Positions 26,850 through 35,912 of a stretch of DNA of 64,000 bases are shown one piece after another. Origin of the DNA: Arthrobacter sp. U41 (GTDB taxonomy: Bacteria > Actinomycetota > Actinomycetes > Actinomycetales > Micrococcaceae). The first letter of the stretch is position 1, and each line of letters begins with the position of its first letter. Position numbers and translations under genes: made by a program. Under the pieces are notes generated by a model. The model was not told the DNA's origin and ran no database searches. It saw only the letters and a list, made by a program, of their open reading frames with translations. The DNA lies in contig NZ_VEGI01000004.1 in the NCBI RefSeq assembly GCF_007679325.1, positions 1-64,000 on the forward strand, given 5' to 3'.

Positions 26850-27450
26850 ATGTACTGCCCAGGCAGGTTAGTTAATCGGCTGATGGGCGGGTGGCCTCCG
26901 ATTGCGGTGGAGGCCTGTGGTGATTGTAGTGGCGCAGCCATGCCGGGAGGGCGTTTCTGCGGGCTGATTCTGTGGCGTAGAAGCGTTGGAATACTCATCC
27001 GTCGGCGAGGGTGCGGTGGAAGCGTTCGATCTTGCCGTTGGTCTTGGGCCGGTAGGACCGGGTCTTCTTGGCCTTCATGTCCAGCTACCGGCAGGTGTCC
27101 CGCCAGAGATGGCATTTGTAGGCCGGCCCGTTGTCGGAGAGGACCCGCTCAACGGTGACGCCGCGGGCGGCGAACCACGACACTGCACGCCTGAGCCCTC
27201 CCGCTGCGGTGGCCGGTGTTTCATCGCCGTGGATCTCGGCGTCGGCGACCCTGGAGTGGTCGTCTATGACCGTGTGCACGTACGCCGTCCCGATCCCGGC
27301 GTGGCGGTTCAGGCTGCGCGGGTTGTCCGGCGTCTGCGCCCGGTTCCGGTCTCCCTGATGCCGCCCTACGTAGCGCCAGCCGCCCCGTTCGGGATGTTGC
27401 CGAGTTTTTTCACGTCGACGTGGATCATCGCCAGCGGATTTCGTCATATC
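26850..27450 (-). pseudogene. IS481-like transposase remnant
   Basis: The frame 27085-27447 encodes the DDE core part, GTAYVHTVIDDHSRVADAEI with the second-Asp region VERVLSDNGPAYK; after a frameshift around 27080 the third-carboxylate region (KTKRSYRPKTNGKIERFH-like) and the C-terminus ending LTNLPGQYI are read in other frames. The N-terminal helix-turn-helix is missing. A dead insertion sequence next to the restriction-modification pair. Confidence 0.8.
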
Positions 27451-27644
27451 AAGTGAGTAGCCGAGAGTTGAACGTCCGGCGTCGTCCCGCCACTGAGATG
27501 CGCGTTACCGCGTTGCAGGGGCGTGACACGGTGAGCTTCGCACCGTGAGTCGGCGCCGATCGGTTCGTTGCGGATCGAGCCGTTTGATCGTGTTTGTGTT
27601 GCTCTGGTTCTGGACAGGGGTCCGCCATCACCTACTCTGTTGTC

Positions 27645-28472
27645 ATGGATTCTGGCGGAGCCTTCTGGCGGGGCGAGTCTCGTCATCCGGAGTGGGATTT
27701 GATGTACCGCAAGGGTTTGACCGTGGGACGAATAGCCACCTTGTGCAATGTCGTACCGCAGACCGTTAGCAGGCACATCAGAGTTCAGCGGGCCCAGTAC
27801 CCTGGCATGGAAGTCGAGCATCTGGCTCATCGCCCCGCCAAGGGGCACCGCACCATCGGGCGGAGCTGGCAACCCAAAATTGATGCCTTAATGGCCTTCT
27901 GGGACGGGCACCAAAAGTATCCGACCTCGCGGGACCCAGACCCGGCCAACCGGATGCTGGCCAACTGGCTATCCATCCGACGCCGTGCGGCCCGTGCCGG
28001 TGATTTGAACGAAGCAGAGCGGCAGTTGCTGGCTGTCCTGCCAGGCTGGGAGGACAGCCCAAGGTCGAGGTCGGACGCGGAGCGGTGGAATCGGCGCCTC
28101 GAGGAGCTACGGGCCTTCCGGGCTTCCGAGGGTCGCTGGCCGCAGTTCCGCCGGCCAGTGCCCGAGAGCGAGCGTGTCCTTGGAGTGTGGCTCCATGCTC
28201 AGCGTCAGACTTTCGGCGCGGGCCAGCTGCAGACGGAGGCACTCTCACAGTTGGACTCGACCGTACCGGGATGGAACGCCTGGCGGGTGAAAAAGCTCAA
28301 CGACGGTTCTGGGGACGCTGCCGTGATGCCTGTCCAGCAGGATGCTTTTGTGGTGGGTGATCCACCTACGGGGACTGGACCGGCGGCGTCCGGCCCCACG
28401 GCAGCCTCGAGGGATCGGACGACGGTGGCCCCAGCTCGTGTCCCGGGACAGCGGCGACACCCCGGCCGTTGA
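27645..28472 (+). CDS. Helicase-associated (HA) repeat protein, C-terminus altered
   Basis: About 275 aa from the ATG at 27645. The first 60 residues form a helix-turn-helix (MYRKGLTVGRIATLCNVVPQTVSRHI). Two HA-domain repeats follow: KIDALMAFWDGHQKYPTSRD...LANWLSIRRR and LEELRAFRASEGRWPQFRR...LGVWLHAQRQ. HA domains are small DNA-binding repeats found alone or behind helicases in actinobacteria. After WNAWRVKKLN the remaining ~50 residues are low-complexity and look like read-through into the neighbouring insertion sequence, so the native C-terminus is probably lost. Homologues commonly accompany mobile or defence loci. Confidence 0.75.
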   Translation: MDSGGAFWRGESRHPEWDLMYRKGLTVGRIATLCNVVPQTVSRHIRVQRAQYPGMEVEHLAHRPAKGHRTIGRSWQPKIDALMAFWDGHQKYPTSRDPDPANRMLANWLSIRRRAARAGDLNEAERQLLAVLPGWEDSPRSRSDAERWNRRLEELRAFRASEGRWPQFRRPVPESERVLGVWLHAQRQTFGAGQLQTEALSQLDSTVPGWNAWRVKKLNDGSGDAAVMPVQQDAFVVGDPPTGTGPAASGPTAASRDRTTVAPARVPGQRRHPGR

Positions 28473-28478
28473 CGGGCC

Positions 28479-29490
28479 ATGTCGAAAAACAAGGTCATCG
28501 TCCTGGCCCTACTCGATGCCGGAATGTCCAAATCAGAGGCGGCCCGCCGGTACGGCGTCGGCCGCCAGTTGGTCCACGAACTCCTTGCCAGATACCCGGC
28601 CGAGGGCGACGCGGGCCTCGAGCCCCGCTCCCGCCGGCCGCGCACCAACCCGCTGGCCACGACCGGGGCCGTGCAGGCCCGCATCCTTGCCCTGCGCGCC
28701 GCAGGCACCGTGGTCCCGGAACTGCACAAGCGACCCGGGTCCTCGCTGCGCCGCTTCACCATGGCCCAGCCCAATGAGATGTGGCCGTCCGACTTCACCA
28801 ACTGGGCCCTGGCCGACGGCACCGGGGTGGAGATCCTGGACTATATCGACGACCGCTCCCGCTATTGCTCCACCTCACCGCCCATCCCAAGGTCACCGGA
28901 ACGGCCGTGGTCGATGCGTTCCTGGACACCTCGCATGAGCACGGCCTGCCCGCCTCCGCGTTTACCGACAACGGCTTGGTCTACACCACCCGCCTCGCCG
29001 GCGGACGCAGGACGCGACGCCTTCGAAACCCTCATCGCATCCCTGTGCATCACCCAAAAGAACGGCCGCCCCAGGCACCTCCAAACCAGGGCAAGATCGA
29101 GCGCTTCCACCAGACCCTCCCGGCGCCCACACGATCGCCGACTCGGACGAGGCCTTGGCCAAATTCCGCCACATCTACAACCACGAACGGCCGCACCGGG
29201 CCCTCAAACGCCGCACACCCTCCGAAGCCTACGAAGCAACCCCCAAGGCCGCGCCCAGCATCGCCGCCTAAGGCGAACACTGGCGGATCCGCACCGACCG
29301 CGTCGACGCGGACGGGAAGGTCACCCTCCGTCATGCCGGACACCTCCGGCACATCGGCATAGGCCGAACCCTTAAGCACAAGCGCATTATCTTGCTCTTC
29401 CTGGACGCCGACGTCGAGCACGGCACCGGTGAAATCCTCGCCGAATCCACCATCGACCCCACTGTCGGCTACCGGACGAAAAGACAAAAC
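28479..29490 (+). pseudogene. IS481 family transposase, broken by several frameshifts and a stop
   Basis: Successive frames spell a whole transposase: SKNKVIVLALLDAGMSKSEA for the N-terminal helix-turn-helix, MWPSDFTNWALADGTGVEIL for the first Asp region, SAFTDNGLVYTTRLAGG for the second, GKIERFHQTL for the Glu, then a stop at 29270 before HWRIRTDRVDADGKVTLRHAG. At least three indels separate the frames. It abuts the HA-repeat gene and ends just before the tRNA terminator. Confidence 0.85.
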
Positions 29491-29517
29491 ACCCCCGGTC
29501 CGAAGACCGGGGGTGTC
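29479..29517 (-). terminator. Terminator of the tRNA-Leu transcript
   Basis: On the minus strand a 12-base perfect stem (29489-29500 with 29505-29516) closes a TTCG tetraloop and is followed by GTTTTGTCTTTT. Classic rho-independent terminator 50 bases downstream of the tRNA. Confidence 0.9.
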
Positions 29518-29566
29518 AGCGATGTCTCGGCAGATCTGTAGTCGATGTCCCGAGACTTCACACCGG

Positions 29567-29649
29567 TGCGCGAAGGGGGACTTGAACCCCCACCCCCTTT
29601 CGGGGACTAGCACCTCAAGCTAGCGCGTCTGCCATTCCGCCACCCGCGC
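29567..29649 (-). tRNA. tRNA-Leu, anticodon GAG
   Basis: 83 bases. Acceptor GCGCGGG pairs with TTCGCGC through two G-T pairs, discriminator A. The anticodon arm is CTAGC-TTGAGGT-GCTAG, giving anticodon GAG (reads CTC and CTT). A long variable arm (CCCCGAAAGGGG) and a TPsiC arm GGGGGTTCAAGTCCCCC complete a class II tRNA. CCA is not encoded (the next bases are CCG). Its surroundings, with insertion-sequence debris on one side and defence genes on the other, suggest use as an integration site. Confidence 0.95.
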
Positions 29650-29899
29650 GAGTGATAATTCGGGGAGCGCACAACCCGCCCTTCGGCGTTCGGCTCCCTC
29701 CAAAGCAAGACCATAAGACCTTAGCATGAACTTCATGAGTCTTCGCCAGTAGCCCGGGACCGCGTCGTCGGGTTGCGCCAAAGGAACAGCCCGGCTTCCG
29801 GCTGTCACTAGTGGAAGGACGGACTCGGGTCACTGCAACTTGGGTCGAGTAAAAGTATGCAACTTTGAAAGGACACCTAGGCTCTGCCTGCATGGCTAC

Positions 29900-30170
29900 C
29901 GTCGGCCTCGCATATGCATTGTTGATTCGGGGCGTCAGATATCGGGACCTGGCACTCGACTGAACAACGAGATCGAAGATACGAATCGCGATCTCATGAT
30001 CGGCCCGTCGTACTTCATGAGGCCGCGCGCGGAACCGACGAGGGCCTGGAAGAGACCTGGAAGTACGAGCTGCTCCTTTTGCTGGAGGAGCAGTATTTCT
30101 GGCGGCTGAAGCCGGATCAGATCGGGAGAAGTTCGGGTTCGAAGCCATGCACTGCAAGGTTGAAGGCGTA
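29900..30170 (+). pseudogene. C-terminal remnant of an McrB-like AAA+ restriction GTPase
   Basis: In one frame RLNNEIEDTNRDLMIGPSYFM matches the late McrB motif (LN..I.D...IGPSYFM). After a frameshift near 30022 the next frame continues as GTDEGLEETWKYELLLLLEE and QYFWRLKPDQ, the expected C-terminal helix region. The upstream GTPase motor is absent. It is the scar of a former McrBC-like restriction system beside the tRNA. Confidence 0.7.
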
Positions 30171-30318
30171 CCCTGTCGACAGCGTCCCGATGGTGCGATG
30201 GAGCTGAGCCACACCGAACGAGTTTGCCTTCGCCGGTCCGGCTTCGTTCATCGCCCTCAGTTCCGCATGTACGGATTATTGTTCCGTCGGAAAATTCCGC
30301 ATAGCCTATCCTGGGCAA

Positions 30319-30591
30319 ATGGCAATCATTAGATCACTTGTCCCGGGCGACGGAAACGCACGGGAAAACCTCACTGAGGTCGACTGCAAATACCAAGTCG
30401 TTGAATCAGATTCCCGGGGTGCACTAATTCACTTGGCCACTTACGGTTCTGATTCGCGGCAGTCTGAGCCGAAGGTCAGCCAAGTGATCCAGTTAGATCA
30501 AACCGTTGCCTGGCAACTCGTAGACCTCATTATGATGACTTACCGATGGCCGTCCGCTGTCACCGATGAGTCAGGCTCGGGGATGGCGTAA
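30319..30591 (+). CDS. Small conserved hypothetical protein, 90 aa
   Basis: Begins MAIIRSLVPGDGNARENLTE and contains IHLATYGSDSRQSEPKVSQV, then IQLDQTVAWQLVDLIM. The arrangement (beta-rich core, final helix) is that of a small soluble protein; I recall similar short proteins near restriction loci but cannot name a family. It lies between the McrB scar and the HNH-like gene, with a GGGCAAATGG context and no strong ribosome binding site. Confidence 0.55.
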   Translation: MAIIRSLVPGDGNARENLTEVDCKYQVVESDSRGALIHLATYGSDSRQSEPKVSQVIQLDQTVAWQLVDLIMMTYRWPSAVTDESGSGMA

Positions 30592-30780
30592 TTCCACGTA
30601 GCGGAACAGATGGGGACGGAGAAATCGACGAAATACGCTGATGGTGCAAGCCTGGTTAAATCTAAGGAAAGTTCTCCGTAGACGACGAGGTGTTCTGTGC
30701 TCACGTGCTCCCCCAGCCAGTCTGAGTCGCGCCCGAATGTATGCCCCGAGCGCCGAGTTCGGAAGTGGGGACAGGGATGC

Positions 30781-31602
30781 TCAGGTATCCATAAACTTGG
30801 CTAGATGCGCCGCGAGCGCGATTCGGCTCGGAGCGCTTTGTGAGTTGCCGGACACCGTCGCGGCACTGAGCAGAGCGTACTCGGACCGGCCCAGCGCACT
30901 GCCTACTCGCACTGTCATTGAACCGGGGTCGATCGCAACTAGATTTCGCTTGAACAGTTCGGCTATGTCCGTGCGCAACATCAGCACGTTGAGCCCATCT
31001 TCGAGTTTTGCTGGCAAAGTCGGTTCAATAGGCGTTGCCACGAGGACAAAATCAACCTTGGACCCCGTGATTGCGCATTCTGGCGTAAGCATCTGATAGA
31101 TACCCAACGGGACCATGGCACCTCGTTCACCCCCGCTTTCCACTTCCATGGAATGCGGCTCTTGCCCCCTCCCTTGCCCCTCAACGACGCCGACCTTCAA
31201 AGCTGTTGGGACGAGACTCAACCCGCCTTCTGACGAGAAAGTGTGCGTTCCCAAATACTCATACACTGGACGCGCTGAGTCCAATCTCTTTCTAAGAAAC
31301 GCAAGCAGCTCCAACCCGCGGGCCTGGTGCTGAGCCAGCAGCCGCGCAGTGTCAGCGGCGAGCGTGGTCCGAAGTTGTACGGAAGTTTCAGCAATCGAGC
31401 AGGGAATCTCCAATCCGTTGGCAGCATCTTGCTCAGCAAGAAATATCCAAATGGAGCTGAATCCGCTTGGGAGGAAACTCGCCGTTATGACCACCGAGCG
31501 GGGAACAGAGAACTCATCCCGAAGTTGCCTCCGGGTGTATCCGTGTCCTGGCTCCAGGCGCTCTGATGTTCGCTCCACGTTGAGACACTGGCTTTCGGTC
31601 AT
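30781..31602 (-). CDS. ScoMcrA/HNH_2-like protein with all catalytic HNH residues replaced
   Basis: 273 aa from the ATG at 31602 (AAGGGGG five bases upstream). The C-terminal ~100 residues align with HNH_2 endonuclease domains: CAITGSKV keeps the opening CxxTG, but the expected AAHI is ATPI (His to Pro), and the expected NGLLLRADLHRLFD is NVLMLRTDIAELFK (His to Ala, Asp to Lys). The following LVAIDPGSMTVRV and SEYALLSAATV keep the fold. The N-terminal half (YTRRQLRDEF; ARGLELLAFLRKRL; VYEYLGTHTF) resembles the modified-base-reading part of ScoMcrA-type enzymes. It should bind but not cut DNA. Divergent from the MORC operon by 166 bases. Confidence 0.65.
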   Translation of the reverse strand: MTESQCLNVERTSERLEPGHGYTRRQLRDEFSVPRSVVITASFLPSGFSSIWIFLAEQDAANGLEIPCSIAETSVQLRTTLAADTARLLAQHQARGLELLAFLRKRLDSARPVYEYLGTHTFSSEGGLSLVPTALKVGVVEGQGRGQEPHSMEVESGGERGAMVPLGIYQMLTPECAITGSKVDFVLVATPIEPTLPAKLEDGLNVLMLRTDIAELFKRNLVAIDPGSMTVRVGSALGRSEYALLSAATVSGNSQSAPSRIALAAHLAKFMDT

Positions 31603-31768
31603 GATGCCCCCTTCAGACAGTGATTCTGTCAGATGTCTACGACGCAATGGGCTCCAACCAGGACGCTAGCGGGCGCGTCGCGCGCCAGCAGCAGCACATG
31701 GAAGCCGACGCTGACTATCATGTGCCGGAGAGCAAGAGTCTGCGGGACCGCTTTCTGGGGCCTTCAGC

Positions 31769-33190
31769 ATGAGATCGGGGATGAAAATTTTGCAGCAAGA
31801 GGTCGTTCAAATCGTTCCGAACGCGAAGCGGTTGGTTCAGGGGTATCGAGACATCGGTTACACGTTCAACGGGGCCGTCGCTGATCTAGTTGACAACTCG
31901 ATTGCTGCCCAAGCAACTGAAGTCCGAATCGACATGGTGTGGGATAGCCACCACAGCTACTTGGTGATTTCCGACAACGGCGACGGAATGACCCGGGCTC
32001 AACTTGAAGAGGCAATGAGATTGGGTTCCGATCAAGACTATGATTCGGACGATCTGGGCAAGTTCGGCCTTGGCCTTAAGACAGCCAGCATCTCCCAGTG
32101 CAAAGTTCTGCAAGTAGGTTCAAGGCCTCGCGGCATTGGGCACGCAGTGGATGTTCTCCGGTTCGATATTGACCACATCGAAACGACGAACAATTGGGAA
32201 GTCATCCGGCAGGGGACTGAGACGTTACCGACCATTGCCAGCGACTGGCTGGCCGAGACGCACGGAACGGTGATCGTGTGGTCGAACCTGGATCGACTGC
32301 TGGGAGGTACCAACAATATGGATAAAGCGCGCAATGCTTTCTTCGATCACCACAGAGGTCTTGGCTTGCATCTCGCCATGGTTTTCCATCGCTTTCTGTC
32401 CGGAGACGAGCGAACGAAGCATCAACATCCTGCCGAATTCCGCATCGTCCTCAATGGACTGGAACTGGACCCTTGGGATCCCTTCGCAACTTGGCATGAG
32501 AAAACGCAGACCTTGACTGCTCAGGACTTCCCGCTAGCTGGTGTGGGGTGGGGTGGCATCGTGGAGATGCAACCGTACATTTTGCCGGCAAAAGAACAAT
32601 TCAACGACCCCAAAGAACACGAACTGCTGTCTGGTCCTAAGAAGTGGAACAATCAGCAGGGGTTCTACATATATCGGGCAAACCGGATGATTCAGTCGGG
32701 TGGCTGGTGCGGGCTTCTGACGCCTAACGAACACTACAAACTGGCTAGAGTGACGGTAGACTTCCCGCCGCAACTAGACAATGCATTCGGCATCAACATC
32801 GCTAAGATGAGGGTGACACTGCCAGCTCAGCTAAAGGACGAAGTCAAGGCCTTCGTTGGGCCCATCCGGAAGGCTGCGGACCTTGCTTACAACGCCAAAG
32901 AACGAAACAAGCTCCCCGCGCTGGGTCCCGGCTCAACACCGCCCCCGTTGACGCCGCCGAAACGGCCCGGAGTCGCCGTCCCCCGAACTACGTCGGGTAC
33001 GGCGCAACAAGGCGGGCTCGGACCGTTCGCGCCTTGGCCAGTTGCGACTCTTCGAGAGACTGAACAATCCCGTCGACGGTTTGCCCTCGAAACTGCTGCG
33101 AAGGTCACGGGGCATGAGTCAGCCCTAGAAGCAATCCTGAAGGCCCTGGCATCGTCTGACGAGAGGACGGCACGTGAACTCGGTTGGTGA
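31769..33190 (+). CDS. MORC/MutL-type GHKL ATPase of a Z1-containing defence operon
   Basis: 473 aa. GHKL motifs are complete: N-box VADLVDNSIAAQA, G1 ISDNGDGMT, G2 KFGLGLKTAS and the late GT of HGTVIVW. An S5-like transducer domain follows (residues ~250-390, GFYIYRANRMI), then a Pro-rich tail. This is the ATP-driven clamp of the MORC-Z1 class of restriction-like conflict systems, thought to recognise or bridge invading DNA. The next gene starts 17 bases before this stop, so the operon is translationally coupled. A shorter start at the ATG 31781 (MKILQQ) is equally possible. Confidence 0.9.
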   Translation: MRSGMKILQQEVVQIVPNAKRLVQGYRDIGYTFNGAVADLVDNSIAAQATEVRIDMVWDSHHSYLVISDNGDGMTRAQLEEAMRLGSDQDYDSDDLGKFGLGLKTASISQCKVLQVGSRPRGIGHAVDVLRFDIDHIETTNNWEVIRQGTETLPTIASDWLAETHGTVIVWSNLDRLLGGTNNMDKARNAFFDHHRGLGLHLAMVFHRFLSGDERTKHQHPAEFRIVLNGLELDPWDPFATWHEKTQTLTAQDFPLAGVGWGGIVEMQPYILPAKEQFNDPKEHELLSGPKKWNNQQGFYIYRANRMIQSGGWCGLLTPNEHYKLARVTVDFPPQLDNAFGINIAKMRVTLPAQLKDEVKAFVGPIRKAADLAYNAKERNKLPALGPGSTPPPLTPPKRPGVAVPRTTSGTAQQGGLGPFAPWPVATLRETEQSRRRFALETAAKVTGHESALEAILKALASSDERTARELGW

Positions 33191-35909
33191 ATTCCAGGAG
33201 ACCCTGGATAAATGGCAACGTGTCATTACGGTACACACAGACACGTTTGGCGGAACCTATTCCGATCATCTACACCTTGCCCCGACGAATACCCACGCTG
33301 ATCTCAAACGCAGGTTCGAGGACCCTTTGGGCACTGGCGACGACGAGGCCGAATTCCTGGAACCGATCTCTCTGGTGCCCCGCGGTGGGGGGGCCCGTCC
33401 CTGGTTCAAAGACTACGAGTCTTCCGAGGGCTACTATTGGGGCCGACTTCGGACCTTCTTGATTGACAAGAAAGGACGGTCCCTCGACGAAGTCAATTCG
33501 TTACACAAGGAGTCCGACCTAGTACTCAGCCACATAGAGGATCCTCTACTCATTGATCCCACGGGAAAACCCGCTCCGTTTGACGTGCGGGGGTTGGTGC
33601 TGGGATATGTCCAGTCCGGCAAGACCGCCAACTTCACTGCGGTTGTCGCGAAAGCCGCTGACCGGGGGTACAAACTTGTTATCGTCCTTTCGGGCATCCA
33701 CAATAGCCTGCGCCAACAGACGCAGATTCGATTGGACCGAGAGCTCGGCTTGGTTGACGGGCCGGACAGCGTTGGCTATCCGATGCCGGCTCAAGAGTGG
33801 TGGGGCATAACATCTTCCGAAGAAGGCGGTGACTTCAAACCCGCAACCAACCCGGGACCGTTGGCTCAGGGCTCCCGTGGCCTCATGGTGGTGAAGAAGA
33901 ACGCGACTGTGCTTCGTCGGCTAGCGAAGTGGCTGGAACGAGTGCCGGCCGACACTCCTACTCTGATCATCGACGACGAAGCGGATCAAGCTTCAATCAA
34001 CACGAGTACGCCCCTCACCGAGCAGACCGACTTGACCGCCGACGACGTCGACGAAACAAGTGATGCCAACGAAATAGACCCGTCAACCATCAACGGCCTT
34101 ATTCGTGAGATCACTAACAAATTCCGACGGGTTTCCTACGTCGCATATACCGCGACACCGTTTGCTAACGTACTTATAGATCCTGACGCCAGTACTGCCG
34201 CGCACGGGCGAGACTTGTTCCCAAGCGAGTTCATAATTAGCTTGAGTAGGCCGGCCACTTATTTCGGAGCATCACGTTTCTTTGGAAATGGCGAAGAAAG
34301 CAACGGGCAATCCAAGCTCAATGTAATTCGTTTCATTCCAGATAACGAGGTGGCATCGTTGGCCCCGCCACCATCTATGGCCAGACTATGGAAACCCACG
34401 GTCTCTGCCTCCCTGATGGCGGCCCTTCTGAACTGGATTCTTGCGTCGGCTGCCAACGATTACCGAAATGGCACCCAGCTAAGCAGTATGCTGATACATA
34501 CCAGTTCAAGCATTCAAAAGCAGAACGATTTGAAGACGGCACTTGTAGGCCAGTTCGCTGAACTCGTTAACGAGTGGACGTACTCACGTGAGAAATTGTC
34601 GCAGACGCTACGTCTGATGTGGGAGGAGGACTTCGTGCCTACTTCTGCTGATTTCAACAGGTTTCCCCCAATCTCCTATGACGCGTTGCTCCCTGGAATC
34701 GATCACCTACTTGGATCCCGAACGCCAGTCAAGGTGCTAGCTCTGAATAGCTCCTCCCAGGACATGCTGGACTACGACGCCGACCCTCACCAGAAGCTGA
34801 TCCTAGTCGGAGGAAATCGATTGAGTCGCGGTCTAACTCTCGAGAACCTGCTGGTAAGTTTCTATGTCCGGTCCAGCGCCGCTTATGACACCCTGCTGCA
34901 AATGGGGCGATGGTTCGGATATCGCGGAAAATACGCTGATCTGACTCGCTTGTGGACCAGCGAAGAAATATTCGAAAAATTCAAGCACCTATCCCTAGTA
35001 GAAGATGACTTGCGAGACGAAATAGGCACTTACGCAGCTCGGGGATTGACTCCTCTGGATATGGCCCCGAAAATTCGCGCCCACCCGGCAATGCTGGTGA
35101 CGGCACGTAACAGGATGGGGACAGGATCCCATGTGAAACTTTCCTACTCTGGGCAACTAATCCAGACGATCCATTTTGATTTGGACAGTGCGGAACTCTT
35201 GGACCAGAATCTATCGCTGACTAGCCAATTCTTTAACCACTTGGATGCACCTAGCACGATCCAGGATGGGCGGCCCTTATGGGTCAACGTCCCCGCTAGT
35301 TACATCGTTCCGTTCCTTCAGCGCTTTCAAGCTGCGCAGGGCAATGAAGGCTTTGACATGGCAAACCTGTCAAATTACGTTCTCCTGCAGGCGCAGAGGG
35401 CCGATGAGTTGACTAACTGGACGGTTGCCATCGCTGGGAATGCCAATCCGGACCCTTATTTGGGTACTGAGGGTTTCGGAGGGAACCCGTTGCTTCGTGT
35501 GAACCGGATCAGTCGTACCCGCTTGAACAAAGCGAGTCACTCGGTGGGTGCGCTCGTCACCGGGGCAAGTGGGAGACGTTTAGGCAACTACGTCGAGGCC
35601 TGGGGAATGGACCAAGCACAGTTGGACAAGGCGCAGTCTCTTCTCGACGGCGGAAAGGTCATGAAGGTCGGCGCGGCGGTGCGCCTAAGCAGATCACCGA
35701 GTCAGGGCTTGCTTGTGATTTATCCGATCAGCCCATACTCGCGCCCTTCCGAGAAGAGAGACAATCGTGCGCCACTGTTCGACAACCCCGATGGATTTCC
35801 TACCGTCGTTGGAATGGCGTTGTCCTTCCCTACCTCGAGCAATGACTTGTCCATCGACTACGTAGTTGGTAGGCCCAGCTCACGAGTCCCGTCTAGTCTG
35901 CAGAGCTAG
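33174..35909 (+). CDS. Z1 domain endonuclease/ATPase
   Basis: 911 aa, GTG start. The Z1 superfamily is a helicase-like P-loop ATPase found with MORC ATPases. Visible motifs: GYVQSGKTANFTAVVAKAAD (Walker A with GKT), LIIDDEADQAS (Walker B), VAYTATPFANVL (motif III-like TAT), and the Z1 hallmark NRLSRGLTLENLLVSFYVR with LLQMGRWFGYR. It is expected to move along DNA using ATP and to work with the nuclease encoded next. Only 3 bases separate its stop from that gene. Confidence 0.93.
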   Translation: MNSVGEFQETLDKWQRVITVHTDTFGGTYSDHLHLAPTNTHADLKRRFEDPLGTGDDEAEFLEPISLVPRGGGARPWFKDYESSEGYYWGRLRTFLIDKKGRSLDEVNSLHKESDLVLSHIEDPLLIDPTGKPAPFDVRGLVLGYVQSGKTANFTAVVAKAADRGYKLVIVLSGIHNSLRQQTQIRLDRELGLVDGPDSVGYPMPAQEWWGITSSEEGGDFKPATNPGPLAQGSRGLMVVKKNATVLRRLAKWLERVPADTPTLIIDDEADQASINTSTPLTEQTDLTADDVDETSDANEIDPSTINGLIREITNKFRRVSYVAYTATPFANVLIDPDASTAAHGRDLFPSEFIISLSRPATYFGASRFFGNGEESNGQSKLNVIRFIPDNEVASLAPPPSMARLWKPTVSASLMAALLNWILASAANDYRNGTQLSSMLIHTSSSIQKQNDLKTALVGQFAELVNEWTYSREKLSQTLRLMWEEDFVPTSADFNRFPPISYDALLPGIDHLLGSRTPVKVLALNSSSQDMLDYDADPHQKLILVGGNRLSRGLTLENLLVSFYVRSSAAYDTLLQMGRWFGYRGKYADLTRLWTSEEIFEKFKHLSLVEDDLRDEIGTYAARGLTPLDMAPKIRAHPAMLVTARNRMGTGSHVKLSYSGQLIQTIHFDLDSAELLDQNLSLTSQFFNHLDAPSTIQDGRPLWVNVPASYIVPFLQRFQAAQGNEGFDMANLSNYVLLQAQRADELTNWTVAIAGNANPDPYLGTEGFGGNPLLRVNRISRTRLNKASHSVGALVTGASGRRLGNYVEAWGMDQAQLDKAQSLLDGGKVMKVGAAVRLSRSPSQGLLVIYPISPYSRPSEKRDNRAPLFDNPDGFPTVVGMALSFPTSSNDLSIDYVVGRPSSRVPSSLQS

Positions 35910-35912
35910 ATC

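Noticed and set aside
29615..30214. 199-aa minus-strand frame over the tRNA and McrB scar
   Set aside because: Overlaps a well-formed tRNA and has no protein features; the McrB similarity is on the plus strand.
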